Of a DNA stretch of 64,000 nucleotides, positions 45,694 through 55,173 are shown one piece after another (the first letter of the stretch is position 1; the number at the start of each line of letters is the position of its first letter). This DNA comes from Brachionus manjavacas (taxonomy: Eukaryota; Rotifera; Eurotatoria; Ploima; Brachionidae): NCBI GenBank assembly GCA_019054805.1, contig JAHQIY010000021.1:942501-1006500 (forward strand). The letters are read 5' to 3'. The notes under the pieces are model-generated. The model was not told the origin of the DNA and ran no database searches. It saw nothing but the letters and a program-made list of their open reading frames with translations. A program made the position numbers and the translations under genes.

Positions 45694-47403
45694 CTACTTT
45701 GCACTGCATAAACTTAATTCCGAATCGTACAACTGGTTTACTTGTACTTGCCCGCAATTTACTAACGAATGCCAAATGTTGCTATGGCTTAAGTTATCGT
45801 TTTGTTTGCTTTTGGCGTTTTTTAATGCACTATTGCCGTAGGTTTGTAAATATTTGTTGCTAAACCATATTAGCATTGGCACATTGGTTTGTTCTGTTGG
45901 GGCTTGGTTAAAGCTTACGCCGTGGTAAAAGCGTCCGTTTTCGCCTATGCTTTCTCCGTGGTCGCTAGTGTAAATAAATACGGCGTTTTTGTTTTTTAGT
46001 TTTTCTATAACTGTGGCTAACACGTAGTCGGTATATAATACGGTGTTGTCGTATTCGTTAACTAGTTGCTCTATGGTGCAGTCTTCTAGTTTAGTGTAAG
46101 ATTGTGCATGGCAAATTGGGTTAAATTTTTCAAAGTCTGGGTGGTATCTTTGGCGGTATTTATAATGGCTACCAAAGGTATGTATGGCTATAAACTGATT
46201 TTGTGTATTGTTGTTTTGTTGCAATTTACTTAATAAATTTTCTACCGCCGGAATAACTAACTCGTCTCTGGCATGCCCAGCTAATTTACTGGCCGCTAAA
46301 TATTCTATATTGTTAACTTTAGCAAAACGCAAAAAAATTGGGTCGGCTGGTCTGTAAGCAGAAGTAGTTAAAAAATTAGTGGTAAAACCCGCTAAGGCAA
46401 ATACATCTACTACGGATTCTATTTGATTTTTATAGTTTTTTTCCATATTTTGGCGATATTGTTGGTTAGTTTTGCTACTTAACATACAAGTAACCGATGC
46501 TATAGTACCTGTATAGCAAGATGTTGTATTTTTAAAATATACCAAATTATTTATTTTAGATAACATTGGGTTGGTGTTGCGTTGGTATCCGCCTAAACTA
46601 AAGCTTTTATTACGGGCAGACTCACCAATAAACATTACTACTATTAGTGGTTCTGCTGGCTTTTGATTGTTTTTTGTAACGGTATTGCCTACAAACTTAA
46701 TGTTGTACGGGGTTAAATCTTTATAAGTGTGGTTGCCCCTAGTAACTAACTTATATTTTACAAACGGTTGAATATATTTTACTGGATAATAATTATAATT
46801 TAATGGTATAAATACACTAGCTTTAGGTATGTATTTGTTTTTATGGTATAAAATTTCTTTAGGGTAAACCACAAACGATATTACTAATAAAATTACAAAA
46901 AACACTAAAGATTTTGCTAAATGTATACCGTTGTGCTTGCTAAAAATATTATGTAAACTTAATTTATTAAATTTAATAAGGCTTACAATATAAGCAGGTA
47001 TAACCGAAAAAAACAAAATACCAAATAATACTACAAAACTAAAATGCTCGGTAGATTCTCTGCCGTTAGTATTTAATAAAGCCACTATAAGGTTCATGTT
47101 TACATCTATTTTGTAATATAATTGCGCTATTACAAAGCCAGAAGTACATGCAGACATTACTAACGTAAAAAAAGCTAATACAAAACGGTTAAACGAAAAC
47201 AAAAAAGTTAAGCCCACTGCGGTTACAAATAAAGGCAGTATATAGCCAATAAAATATTTAACGCCATAGGTATTTATTTGGTGCAAATTAAAAAACAACA
47301 CTAAATATAGTGCAATAATACTGCTAATTAATAATCTGCTGTGTGTATTGTGGCTTAAATTATTTTTAAAATTTTTTAGGGTTTGTAGTATTAATTTTAT
47401 CAT
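45694..47403 (-). CDS. Phosphoethanolamine transferase (EptA family)
   Basis: 569 residues. About five N-terminal membrane helices (to about residue 180) are followed by a periplasmic alkaline-phosphatase-fold domain. The metal and nucleophile motifs are present: VMFIGESARNKSFSLGGY (E near 257), the catalytic threonine in SCYTGTIASVTCML, and YTSDHGESIGENGRFYHG with the C-terminal Asp/His pair. The family transfers phosphoethanolamine to lipid A or other LPS sugars, lowering surface charge. It lies 2 bases behind the EamA transporter and is probably co-transcribed. It implies that the cell makes LPS. Exact acceptor unknown. Confidence 0.9.
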   Translation of the reverse strand: MIKLILQTLKNFKNNLSHNTHSRLLISSIIALYLVLFFNLHQINTYGVKYFIGYILPLFVTAVGLTFLFSFNRFVLAFFTLVMSACTSGFVIAQLYYKIDVNMNLIVALLNTNGRESTEHFSFVVLFGILFFSVIPAYIVSLIKFNKLSLHNIFSKHNGIHLAKSLVFFVILLVISFVVYPKEILYHKNKYIPKASVFIPLNYNYYPVKYIQPFVKYKLVTRGNHTYKDLTPYNIKFVGNTVTKNNQKPAEPLIVVMFIGESARNKSFSLGGYQRNTNPMLSKINNLVYFKNTTSCYTGTIASVTCMLSSKTNQQYRQNMEKNYKNQIESVVDVFALAGFTTNFLTTSAYRPADPIFLRFAKVNNIEYLAASKLAGHARDELVIPAVENLLSKLQQNNNTQNQFIAIHTFGSHYKYRQRYHPDFEKFNPICHAQSYTKLEDCTIEQLVNEYDNTVLYTDYVLATVIEKLKNKNAVFIYTSDHGESIGENGRFYHGVSFNQAPTEQTNVPMLIWFSNKYLQTYGNSALKNAKSKQNDNLSHSNIWHSLVNCGQVQVNQLYDSELSLCSAK

Positions 47404-47405
47404 TT

Positions 47406-48320
47406 TTAAGCTTGTCCTTTACTAATTTTATTTTTGTTGTCTCGGTTTTCTAAAAACACTAATATGTTGCTTATTATTACTATTGCTACACCTATTAAAG
47501 TAGCTATTTTAACGTTATCGTTAAACAATGCTTTGCCTAAAATTATGCCCCAAATAATAAATAGATACTCGGTAGGGGCTAATACATGAGTTGCCACTTT
47601 TTTGTAAGCCTGAATAAAAAACACAAACCCCAACAAGCAACAAACCGCCACCGCAAAGGCTAAACCAACATTGTAATTAAAATTAACTAATCCGCTAAAA
47701 CTGTTGTTGGTTATAACTTCTATACCCGCACCAAAGCTAGCGCAAATTAAAAAAACATAAAAAGCTAACGATGCATTATCGTAATGCGAAAAAAACTGCT
47801 TAGTGCTTATCATAGCTAATGCAACACTAACCGCTAAGGCCATTGTTAACAATATTGGTTTAATGTAATTAGTGTTAAATTCGGTTTGTAATGGGTTAGT
47901 AATAATAAACACTCCAAGTAAACCTAAAGCTAAGGCCACTATTTTAATAACGCTTAACCTTTGCTTTAACAATAATACCGATAATACAGATGCAATAGTA
48001 GGCACTGTAAATACAATAGAATAATAAATATCTAAAGGCAACTGCTGTAATATAATATATGCTAAGTAAAAATTAATAAAAGTAAGGGTTCCTCTGTAAA
48101 GCATAATATACCACTTTACTTTTAGTTTTATAGCAGAAAAACCCGCAGTGGTTAATACAAAAACCGCAACACATATAAATATAATAAAGTTTACATGTGT
48201 ATAAAATATAACCGTAGTAATATTTTGAGTTTCTAAGCTCCATTTTATTCCCGAATCCATTAAAGAGTAAAAAAAAGTAGACATAACCGCCAATAATAGC
48301 CCAATAGTGCGTGCATTCAT
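47406..48320 (-). CDS. EamA/DMT family transporter
   Basis: 304 residues with ten predicted membrane helices in two EamA repeats (residues about 5-135 and 150-295). The RGTLTFINFYLAYIILQQLPLDIYYSIVFTVPTIASVLSVLLLKQRL segment of the first repeat and the LAPTEYLFIIWGIILGKALFND segment of the second are typical. Rickettsial relatives of this group transport S-adenosylmethionine or other metabolites, but the substrate cannot be deduced. First gene of a pair with the phosphoethanolamine transferase. Confidence 0.85.
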   Translation of the reverse strand: MNARTIGLLLAVMSTFFYSLMDSGIKWSLETQNITTVIFYTHVNFIIFICVAVFVLTTAGFSAIKLKVKWYIMLYRGTLTFINFYLAYIILQQLPLDIYYSIVFTVPTIASVLSVLLLKQRLSVIKIVALALGLLGVFIITNPLQTEFNTNYIKPILLTMALAVSVALAMISTKQFFSHYDNASLAFYVFLICASFGAGIEVITNNSFSGLVNFNYNVGLAFAVAVCCLLGFVFFIQAYKKVATHVLAPTEYLFIIWGIILGKALFNDNVKIATLIGVAIVIISNILVFLENRDNKNKISKGQA

Positions 48321-48566
48321 AATTATTTAATTTGGTTTAATTTATAAGTAATAATTTAGCATATTTGCCTGTAAGCATTGGCAAAAAAGCTAATATGTAA
48401 AAAAAATATAGTTTTTACTAGTAATAATTATAACATAAAAAGCAAAAATTTAATACATTTACCAAAAAAAGTATAATAGATAAAAAAGCATTGGGTTAAA
48501 GTGTTGGTTTTGTTGGTATTTTTTGGTATATTTGTTGTGTTGGTAAAAATAAAACTAAAATAGTTG

Positions 48567-48594
48567 TTGCATAAAAAATAAAAAGTGGTAATAT
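48567..48594 (+). promoter_or_regulatory. Candidate rRNA promoter ahead of 23S
   Basis: TTGCAT (48567-48572), 16-base spacer, TAATAT (48589-48594), or TATAGA at spacing 19. About 315 bases of leader would follow. The gap 48321-48898 shows no gene, so 23S-5S appears to be driven by its own promoter. Confidence 0.35.
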
Positions 48595-48908
48595 AGATAT
48601 TAATGTAGTTAGTTTAACAAAGGATGTTTAGCGTTTGGCTTTAAAAGTTTTAAATGTTGGGCATAGAAAGAATATATAGATTTAATAAATATTTATTGCG
48701 TAATGTATAAAGTATTAAATTTTGTTTTTAAGATATTTTAGCTGGTGTGGTTTAGGCTGTGCTGGTTATTATAGCTTATATTAATAGCAAATTTAATCTA
48801 ACAAATCGTAACAGAGAGTTTAATAAATATTGATGTATTTTGTGGTAGTTGTGTTTATTTAATTATTTAGTATATTTAAGTAAAAGCAATTATTATTGGA
48901 TATAAAAT

Positions 48909-49325
48909 CTCAAGTATAAAAGGGCACCCGGTGGATGCCTTGGCACAAATAGGCGATGAAGGACGTGCTAGTCTGCGAAAAGCTTTGGGGAGTTGACAAG
49001 AAACTGTGATCCAAAGATGTCCGAATGGGGAAACCCAACCAATTAAGGTTACATATTAATTGCAAGGTTAATATGAGCGAACGTAACGAACTGAAACATC
49101 TAAGTAGTTATAGGAAAAGATATCAAAAGATACTCCGAAAGTAGTGGCGAGCGAAATTGGAAGAGCCGAATACTGTATAAAACTGAACTAGAATTGTCTG
49201 GGAAGGCAAGCCGTAGAGGGTGAAAGCCCCGTATAGGTAAGGAGTTTTATGTGGTTTAAAGTAGGGCGGGACACGAGAAATCCTGTTTGAATGTGGGACC
49301 ATCCTCCAAGGCTAAGTACTAATTT

Positions 49326-49373
<48 letters not shown>

Positions 49374-50668
49374 GAGAGGGGAGTGAAATAGACCTGAAAC
49401 CTGGTGCCTACAAGCAGTCAGAGCCGCCGATAAGGTGGTGATGGCGTACCTTTTGTATAATGAATCAGCGAGTTCATGTTGCAAGCGAGCTTAAGCCGTT
49501 AGGTGTAGGCGTAGCGAAAGCGAGTTTTAAAAGAGCGAACAGTTTGCAGTATGAAACCCGAAACCCGAGTGATCTAGTTATGAGCAGGTTGAATATAAGG
49601 TAACACTTATTGGAGGACCGAACCCACTACTGTTGAAAAAGGTCGGGATGAGTTGTGCCTAGGGGTGAAAGGCCAATCAAACCGGGAGATAGCTGGTTCT
49701 CCGCGAAAACTATTGAGGTAGTGCGTCACATGAATACCTTGGGGGGTAGAGCACTGGATAGGCTAGGGGGTTCACCGATCTACCAAACCTAACCAAACTC
49801 CGAATACCTAAGAGTAATATGTGGCAGACAGTCCATGGGTGCTAACGTCCGTGGACGAGAGGGAAACAACCCTGACCTACAGCTAAGGTCCCTAAATTAT
49901 AACTAAGTGTGAAAGAATGTGAAAAGACCAAGACAGTCAGGAGGTTGGCTTAGAAGCAGCCATCCTTTAAAGAAAGCGTAATAGCTCACTGATCTAGACA
50001 AGTTTTTTTGCGTCTAAGATGTAACGGGGCTAAAGTTATATACCGAAGCTTAGGATTAATAGTTTATTGGTTTAAACTATTAGTGGTAGCGGAGCGTTCC
50101 ATAGGCCGATGAAGCATGATTGTGAGATTGTGTGGAGGTATTGGAAGTGAGGATGCTGATATGAGTAACGACAAACAAAGTGAGAAACTTTGTCGCCGTA
50201 AATCTAAGGTTTCCTACGCAAGGTTAATCCGCGTAGGGTTAGTCGACCCCTAAGGCGAGGCCAAACGGCGTAGCTGATGGGAATCAGGTTAATATTCCTG
50301 AACCTGCTAGAAGTGACGAATTGCTGATGTGGTATGATCTTAAATGGATTGATTGTGCTGCAAAGGTGGTTCCTGGAAATAGCTCTAGCATAAGATCGTA
50401 CCGTAAACCGACACAGGTAGATGGGTAGAATATACCAAGGCGCTTGAGAGAATGATGCTGAAGGAACTCGGCAAATTGATCCTGTAACTTCGGAAGAAGG
50501 GATCCCGTTTTGTAGGCAACTATGGGGCGGGGGCACAGAATAGGGGGTAGCGACTGTTTACTTAAAACACAGGGCTCTGCGAACTCGTTAAGAGGATGTA
50601 TAGGGTCTGACGCCTGCCCGGTGCTGGAAGGTTAAGGTGAGATGTGAGAGCATTGATCTGAAGCCCCA

Positions 50669-50746
<78 letters not shown>

Positions 50747-50823
50747 TGTAACGACTTCCCCACTGTCTCCAGCATCAACTCAGTGAAATTGAACTCTCCG
50801 TGAAGATGCGGAGTACCCGCGGT

Positions 50824-50855
<32 letters not shown>

Positions 50856-51180
50856 GCTTTACATTGGCATTATGAAAAACATGTGTAGGATAGGTGGGAG
50901 CCTATGAAGGTATATCGCTAGATATACTGGAGGCGTCCTTGAAATACCACCCTTGTTTTTTATGATGTCTAACCTTGGCAAGTGAAACCTTGTTGGGGAC
51001 AGTGTATGGTGGGTAGTTTGACTGGGGCGGTCGCCTCCCAAAGAGTAACGGAGGTGTGCGACGGTAGGCTTAGGTTGGTCGGAAATCAACTGGTAAGTGC
51101 AATGGCAAAAGCCTGCCTGACTGCGACAAAGACATTTGGAGCAGAGACGAAAGTCGGTCATAGTGATCCGGTGGTTCCAC

Positions 51181-51234
<54 letters not shown>

Positions 51235-51283
51235 ACTGCCCAAGAGTTCATATCGACGGCAGTGTTTGGCACCTCGATGTCGA

Positions 51284-51321
<38 letters not shown>

Positions 51322-51419
51322 TGGCTGTTCGCCAATTAAAGTGGTACGTGAGTTGGGTTTAGAACGTCGTGAGACAGTTCGGTCCCTATCTGCCGTGGGC
51401 GCAAGATATTTGAGAGGAT

Positions 51420-51451
<32 letters not shown>

Positions 51452-51660
51452 CACCTCTGGTGTTCCTGTTGTTACGCCAGTAGCATTGCAGGGTAGCTAT
51501 GTGCGGGAAAGATAACTGCTGAAAGCATCTAAGCAGGAAACTTGCCTCAAGATAAGATATCTCTATAAGAATCGTTGTAGACTACGACGTTGATAGGTTG
51601 GGTGTGTAAGTGTAGTAATATATTTAGCTAACCAATACTAATTGTTCTAAAGGCTTGAGA
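48909..51660 (+). rRNA. 23S ribosomal RNA
   Basis: About 2,750 bases. The 5' region contains the conserved GGTGGATGCCTTGGC. Landmarks include GGTAGCGAAATTCCTTGTCGG near 50700, GACGGAAAGACCCCGTGCACC near 50826 (peptidyl transferase) and the sarcin-ricin loop AGTACGAGAGGACCGG near 51429. Ends are set by the terminal helix CTCAAG (48909-48914) with CTTGAG (51654-51659), which extends into a longer processing stem (48899-48914 with 51654-51668). No 16S or spacer tRNA is upstream. Open frames inside it are spurious. Confidence 0.97.
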
Positions 51661-51798
51661 TTTATATCTAATAATAAATGCTTTATTGGGTATAATAGAT
51701 AAGCAATAAATAAAAGACTTGAAGTTATGAGAGTTGTTATTATTTATTATGATAAAAATATTTAAAAACTATATATTCTTTTTGTTATCTAACTAAGT

Positions 51799-51916
51799 GG
51801 TTTGGTGACCATAGCAATAGTGCAACACTTGATTCCATACCGAACTCAGCAGTGAAACCTTTTAGCGCCGATTGTACTGTGTCTTAAGGCACGGAAGAGA
51901 AGGTCGTTGCCAAACC
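51799..51916 (+). rRNA. 5S ribosomal RNA
   Basis: About 118 bases, bounded by GGTTTGG (51799-51805) and CCAAACC (51910-51916). It contains the conserved CCATACCGAACTCAG and GGTCGTTGCC. A 12-bp processing stem (51786-51797 with 51918-51929) encloses it. It lies about 140 bases behind 23S. No tRNA-fMet follows, unlike many alphaproteobacterial operons. Confidence 0.95.
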
Positions 51917-52011
51917 TCTTAGTTAGATAGCAACTTTTGTTAAGCTAGTTATGTTATCTGTGGTTAATGTTGCAAAACATTATAAATAAACAAAAAAATC
52001 AAAAAAAATCT

Positions 52012-52039
52012 TTGCTTAAATAAAAAAAAGTGTTATAAT
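52012..52039 (+). promoter_or_regulatory. Candidate promoter of a noncoding transcript
   Basis: TTGCTT (52012-52017), 16-base spacer, TATAAT (52034-52039). Transcription would start near 52045 and end at the intrinsic terminator 52263-52297. Confidence 0.45.
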
Positions 52040-52044
52040 AATTT

Positions 52045-52297
52045 TGCAAGGGCGTGGTTTTATTAAACCAACAACAAGGCAAATAAAACAAGGCAATAAT
52101 TACGCCACTGTAATAAGTAAGTACAGTAAGTATTTTATAAAACAAAGCTTAAAACACGCTTTTATTTATTAAATATTTATAGATTTTAGGTTTAGGTTAT
52201 ACTTATACTACTTAACAAACCTAACTATAATAGTATTTTTAAAGTTTTATTGCCTCCTTTTAATCCCTGTAGTTAACTCTACAGGGATATTTTTTTG
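52045..52297 (+). ncRNA. Candidate structured noncoding RNA, about 250 nt
   Basis: The 400-base gap between 5S and the PTS genes has a promoter-like element and a strong terminator on the + strand but no + strand reading frame of note. In between are hairpins: GGTTT/AAACC (52056-52060 with 52065-52069) inside an outer GGCGT/ACGCC pairing (52051-52055 with 52102-52106), ACTGTA/TACAGT (52107-52112 with 52122-52127), and TTAGGTTT/AAACCTAA (52186-52193 with 52217-52224). It lacks the conserved marks of tmRNA, RNase P RNA or SRP RNA, so no known class is assigned. It could also be only a long trailer of the rRNA transcript. Confidence 0.4.
52263..52297 (+). terminator. Strong intrinsic terminator
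   Basis: Perfect 10-bp stem ATCCCTGTAG / CTACAGGGAT (52263-52272 with 52279-52288), 6-base loop, then AT and seven Ts. It ends + strand transcription before the convergent PTS operon. Confidence 0.9.
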
Positions 52298-52325
52298 CTA
52301 AAAAATCTAAATTAATGTGTTGTAA

Positions 52326-53585
52326 CTAATTAAATATACTAATAATGTAGCTGGTTATAATGCCTATTACACCAAAGTCGGAGTCTGAAAAGGTTGTGTT
52401 TTCAAAACCTAAATTACCAAGCAACGGTAGTAACATTACCGGTAAAAAAGTAATTAGTAGGCCGTTGGTAAAGGCACCTGCCATTGCCCCTTTTTTGCCA
52501 CCGGTTGAATTACCAAATACTCCGGCGGTTGCACCGGTAAAAAAGTGTGGAACAACCCCTGGCAAAATTAAGGTTAAGCTTAAAGCCCCTAGTAATGCTA
52601 GGCCTACTAAACCACCTAAAAAGCTAAATACAAAGCCTATCATAACGGCATTTGGGGCGTAGTTAAATACAATGGGGCAATCTAGTGCCATTTTTGCGTT
52701 GGGCACTATATAGTTAGAAAAACCAACAAATGCAGGTACAATTTCTGCTAATAGCAAGCGTACGCCTTGTAATATAATGTATATTCCGGCAGCAAAGGTT
52801 AGTGCTTGTAGGGTAGAAAAAATTATAACATTTTGCCCGTTGCTTAGATTACTTTCTACATAGCCTTTTGTGGTAAATAGTGCAACAATAATATATAAAA
52901 TTAACATAGTTAGGGCTATTGCTACGCTAGAATCTCTTAAAAAATTAATACTTTTAGGTAGTTGCATTTCTTCGGTAGATTTAGCATTTTTGCTAAATAA
53001 TTTACCTACTAAAGCAGATAATGTATAACCAATAATATTAAAATGCCCCATAGCTATACCGGCACCACTAGTAATTTTTTGCATAAAAGTGTAAGACAAC
53101 GCAGGAAGCAAAGACATAGCCAAGCCTAAAATTAAAGAACCTAGTAAAACTACAGTAGTGTTAGAAAAGTTATTAGTTACTAAAATAACTGCAATTAAAG
53201 CGGCCATGTAAAATGTGTGGTGGCCGGTTAAAAAAATAAATTTAATAGGGGTAAATCTGGCTATTGCAATGTTTACTAACATACCTAAAACCATTATTAA
53301 AGATGTAACGGTGGCGTAAGATTTTAGTGCTATTGCCACTATTGCTTCGTTATTAGGAATAGTACCTTGAATGTTAAATGCATTTTGAAACATACTACCA
53401 AATGGGTTAAGCGAAGATACTAAAATAGTTGCTCCGCCACTTAAAATTAAAAAACCTAACATGGTTTTAAAAGTGCCAGTAATAATGTTTTCTATGGGTT
53501 TTTTTTGTAAAACAAGCCCTATAAAGGCCACAAAACCAATTATAATAGCAGGTACACTAAGTATTTGTAATAATATTAATAGCAT
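52326..53585 (-). CDS. ulaA: PTS ascorbate-type transporter subunit IIC
   Basis: 419 residues with about 11 membrane helices, matching the SgaT/UlaA family: GTFKTMLGFLILSGGATILVSSL near residue 35, TGHHTFYMAALIAVI near 120, and GVVPHFFTGATAGVFGNSTGGKKGAM near 350. The family imports L-ascorbate (or a related sugar acid) with phosphorylation. It lies 11 bases behind the IIB gene. The symbol follows the family; the substrate is inferred. EI and HPr are not in the window. Confidence 0.9.
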   Translation of the reverse strand: MLLILLQILSVPAIIIGFVAFIGLVLQKKPIENIITGTFKTMLGFLILSGGATILVSSLNPFGSMFQNAFNIQGTIPNNEAIVAIALKSYATVTSLIMVLGMLVNIAIARFTPIKFIFLTGHHTFYMAALIAVILVTNNFSNTTVVLLGSLILGLAMSLLPALSYTFMQKITSGAGIAMGHFNIIGYTLSALVGKLFSKNAKSTEEMQLPKSINFLRDSSVAIALTMLILYIIVALFTTKGYVESNLSNGQNVIIFSTLQALTFAAGIYIILQGVRLLLAEIVPAFVGFSNYIVPNAKMALDCPIVFNYAPNAVMIGFVFSFLGGLVGLALLGALSLTLILPGVVPHFFTGATAGVFGNSTGGKKGAMAGAFTNGLLITFLPVMLLPLLGNLGFENTTFSDSDFGVIGIITSYIISIFN

Positions 53586-53596
53586 TTGCAGAATCC

Positions 53597-53866
53597 TTAT
53601 GATTTATTTTGTAAAAATTGTTGTAAAGCGGTTGTAATTTCGTTAACATCTAAAATATTATTTACACCAATTACGTTTTGTAAATTTAAACTATTTTGTA
53701 AATCTTTACTGCAAATAAAAATATCTGCCATGCTTTGATTAACCGAAGATAAATCTATATGGTTAACATCTGCGGTTATATTTAAATTTGTTAGTGCTTT
53801 TTTTATGTTTAACGATAACATTAGGCTACTACCTAGGCCGTGTCCGCATACTGCTAAAATTTTCAT
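53597..53866 (-). CDS. ulaB: PTS ascorbate-type subunit IIB
   Basis: 89 residues. The phosphocysteine is C7 in MKILAVCGHGLGSSLM, the hallmark of the SgaB/UlaB and GatB-like IIB fold. It passes phosphate from IIA to the incoming sugar. It lies 4 bases behind the IIA frame and 11 before IIC. Confidence 0.93.
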   Translation of the reverse strand: MKILAVCGHGLGSSLMLSLNIKKALTNLNITADVNHIDLSSVNQSMADIFICSKDLQNSLNLQNVIGVNNILDVNEITTALQQFLQNKS

Positions 53867-53870
53867 TTAA

Positions 53871-54315
53871 TTATCCTGTTTTGTTATTAATTATAGTTAA
53901 AATTTGTTGTGTTGTAGTGGCTTGTATTAAGCTATTTATTGTGGTTTCGTTTTCTAGTAGTGTGGCTAATTGTGTTAGCATTTCTACGTGGCTGGTGTTG
54001 TTTACTGCCCCAAACAAAAACACTAAACCAACATTGGTATTTTGCCCAAATGATATTGGTTTTGCACTGGTTAGTAGGGCTAACTAAGCATTGTTTATTT
54101 ACGCCGTTTTGTGGCCTAGCATGTGCCAAAGCAATTTGCGGATGAATTACAAAATAAAAACCTGTTTGCTGGGTGTTTTGTATTATGGATTCTATATATT
54201 GTGGTGTTATAGCATTAGTTTTAATTAAATTACTAGCACATACATTTAATGCTTGTTGCCAAGATATAGGGCTTGTGTTAATAAAAATATTATCTTTTAA
54301 TAAGTTGTTTAGCAT
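53871..54315 (-). pseudogene. ulaC: PTS ascorbate/mannitol-type subunit IIA, single frameshift
   Basis: The first 75 or so codons are a normal PTS EIIA-2 domain with the active histidine H65 in QIALAHARPQNGV. From about 54080-54090 the family sequence (SAKPISFGQNTNVGLVFLFG and on to an ending ILTIINNKTG) continues in another frame to TAA at 53871-53873. In the original frame the protein runs on as unrelated residues to 53932. One extra base near 54083 explains this. With a stop 4 bases before ulaB, the true gene clearly spans 53871-54315 (about 147 codons). If the shift is real the transporter lacks a phosphate donor; if it is a base-calling error the operon is intact. Confidence 0.8.
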
Positions 54316-54355
54316 TGTTTTTATTTGTTTTGTTTTGGTTGTATTTATGTAAGAT

Positions 54356-54385
54356 ATTTTACACTATATGTTTGTTTGTAGTCAA
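54356..54385 (-). promoter_or_regulatory. Candidate ula operon promoter
   Basis: On the - strand: TTGACT (54385-54380), 18-base spacer, TAAAAT (54361-54356), about 40 bases before the IIA start. Its -35 box is preceded by TTTTTG, exactly as in the divergent hsp20 promoter. Confidence 0.5.
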
Positions 54386-54445
54386 CAAAAATGTTTATTT
54401 GCGTTTTTTTGTTGGCTTAAATACATGCGTTGTTTTTTTGTTGAC
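54381..54445. repeat. Inverted repeat between ula operon and hsp20
   Basis: GTCAACAAAAA (54381-54391) and TTTTTGTTGAC (54435-54445) are exact reverse complements 43 bases apart, with a related TTTTTTTGTTGGC (54404-54416) between them. Each arm carries the -35 box of one divergent promoter. This suits a shared repressor or a looped operator. Confidence 0.5.
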
Positions 54446-54471
54446 AAACCCCTGTATTATTACTATATAAT
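54441..54471 (+). promoter_or_regulatory. hsp20 promoter
   Basis: A consensus TTGACA (54441-54446), then TATATA at spacing 17 (54464-54469) or TATAAT at spacing 19 (54466-54471), 52 bases before the ATG. It looks like a vegetative sigma-70 site rather than a heat-shock sigma site. Confidence 0.65.
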
Positions 54472-54522
54472 ATATATAAATAAAATTTTAAAAATTAAAT
54501 ATAAAATAACGGAGTTTAAAAT

Positions 54523-54927
54523 ATGGTTAACAATCTAAAACCTTTTTTTGCTAACAAGCTTTACAGTGTTTTTGATGAGTTTTTTAATGATAACGCCTTT
54601 GGTGATAGCGTAAAATTAGGTGGAAATTACGATATTGAAAAATTAGATGATAATTTTTACCGAATCCACGTAAACGTTGCCGGCTTAAAAAAAGAAGAAA
54701 TAGAACTATTATTAGAAAAAGATGTTTTAACTGTAAAAGGTAAAACTAAAAAGCATAAAAGTTCTAACTATTTGCATAAAGGCATTAATTTTGAGTTTAG
54801 CAATAGCTTTACGTTGCCAGATGGTGCAGAAATTAAAGGTGCTTACTTAGAAAACGGTATTTTAGAAATAGATATTAAAGCTAACAGAAAGTTAGAAAAT
54901 GGTTCTGTTAGAATTCCTATAAAATAG
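54523..54927 (+). CDS. Small heat-shock protein, Hsp20/IbpA family
   Basis: 134 residues. The alpha-crystallin domain spans about 38-125 (FYRIHVNVAGLKKEEIELLLEK, LTVKGKTKK, SFTLPDGAEIKGAYLENGILEIDI) and the tail ends VRIPIK, carrying the IxI motif that docks into a neighbouring subunit. It acts as an ATP-independent holdase in the cytoplasm. ACGGAG lies 8-10 bases before the ATG. It is transcribed alone, divergently from the ula operon, and ends at an intrinsic terminator. Confidence 0.95.
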   Translation: MVNNLKPFFANKLYSVFDEFFNDNAFGDSVKLGGNYDIEKLDDNFYRIHVNVAGLKKEEIELLLEKDVLTVKGKTKKHKSSNYLHKGINFEFSNSFTLPDGAEIKGAYLENGILEIDIKANRKLENGSVRIPIK

Positions 54928-54958
54928 TAGCTACGTTAAAAATTATATTGTTTTTAAA

Positions 54959-54992
54959 AAGATCATGCAAGGGTTTGTATGGTCTTTTTTTT
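54959..54992 (+). terminator. hsp20 intrinsic terminator
   Basis: A 12-bp stem with G-T pairs (54959-54970 with 54975-54986), a 4-base loop, then eight Ts. The remaining gap to tRNA-Leu (54993-55173) holds nothing recognisable. Confidence 0.8.
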
Positions 54993-55173
54993 ATATAATT
55001 AGTTTGTATAAGTGTACTTTATAGTTTGTTGGTATTGCTAAAAGCGTTGTTATAAATTGTTTAATTAAGTAACTAAGCTTTGTGGGTAAAAACTATGCAA
55101 ATACTAAATACACTAGGTGTTTTAATTAAATAATAATTGTAATTTTAATAGATTGTTGTATGCACACATTAGG

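Noticed and set aside
49188..51496. Open frames within the 23S gene
   Set aside because: They lie wholly inside 23S rRNA sequence with conserved landmarks, and are not genes.
51917..52011. tRNA-fMet behind 5S
   Set aside because: The sequence behind 5S has no cloverleaf or CAT anticodon loop.
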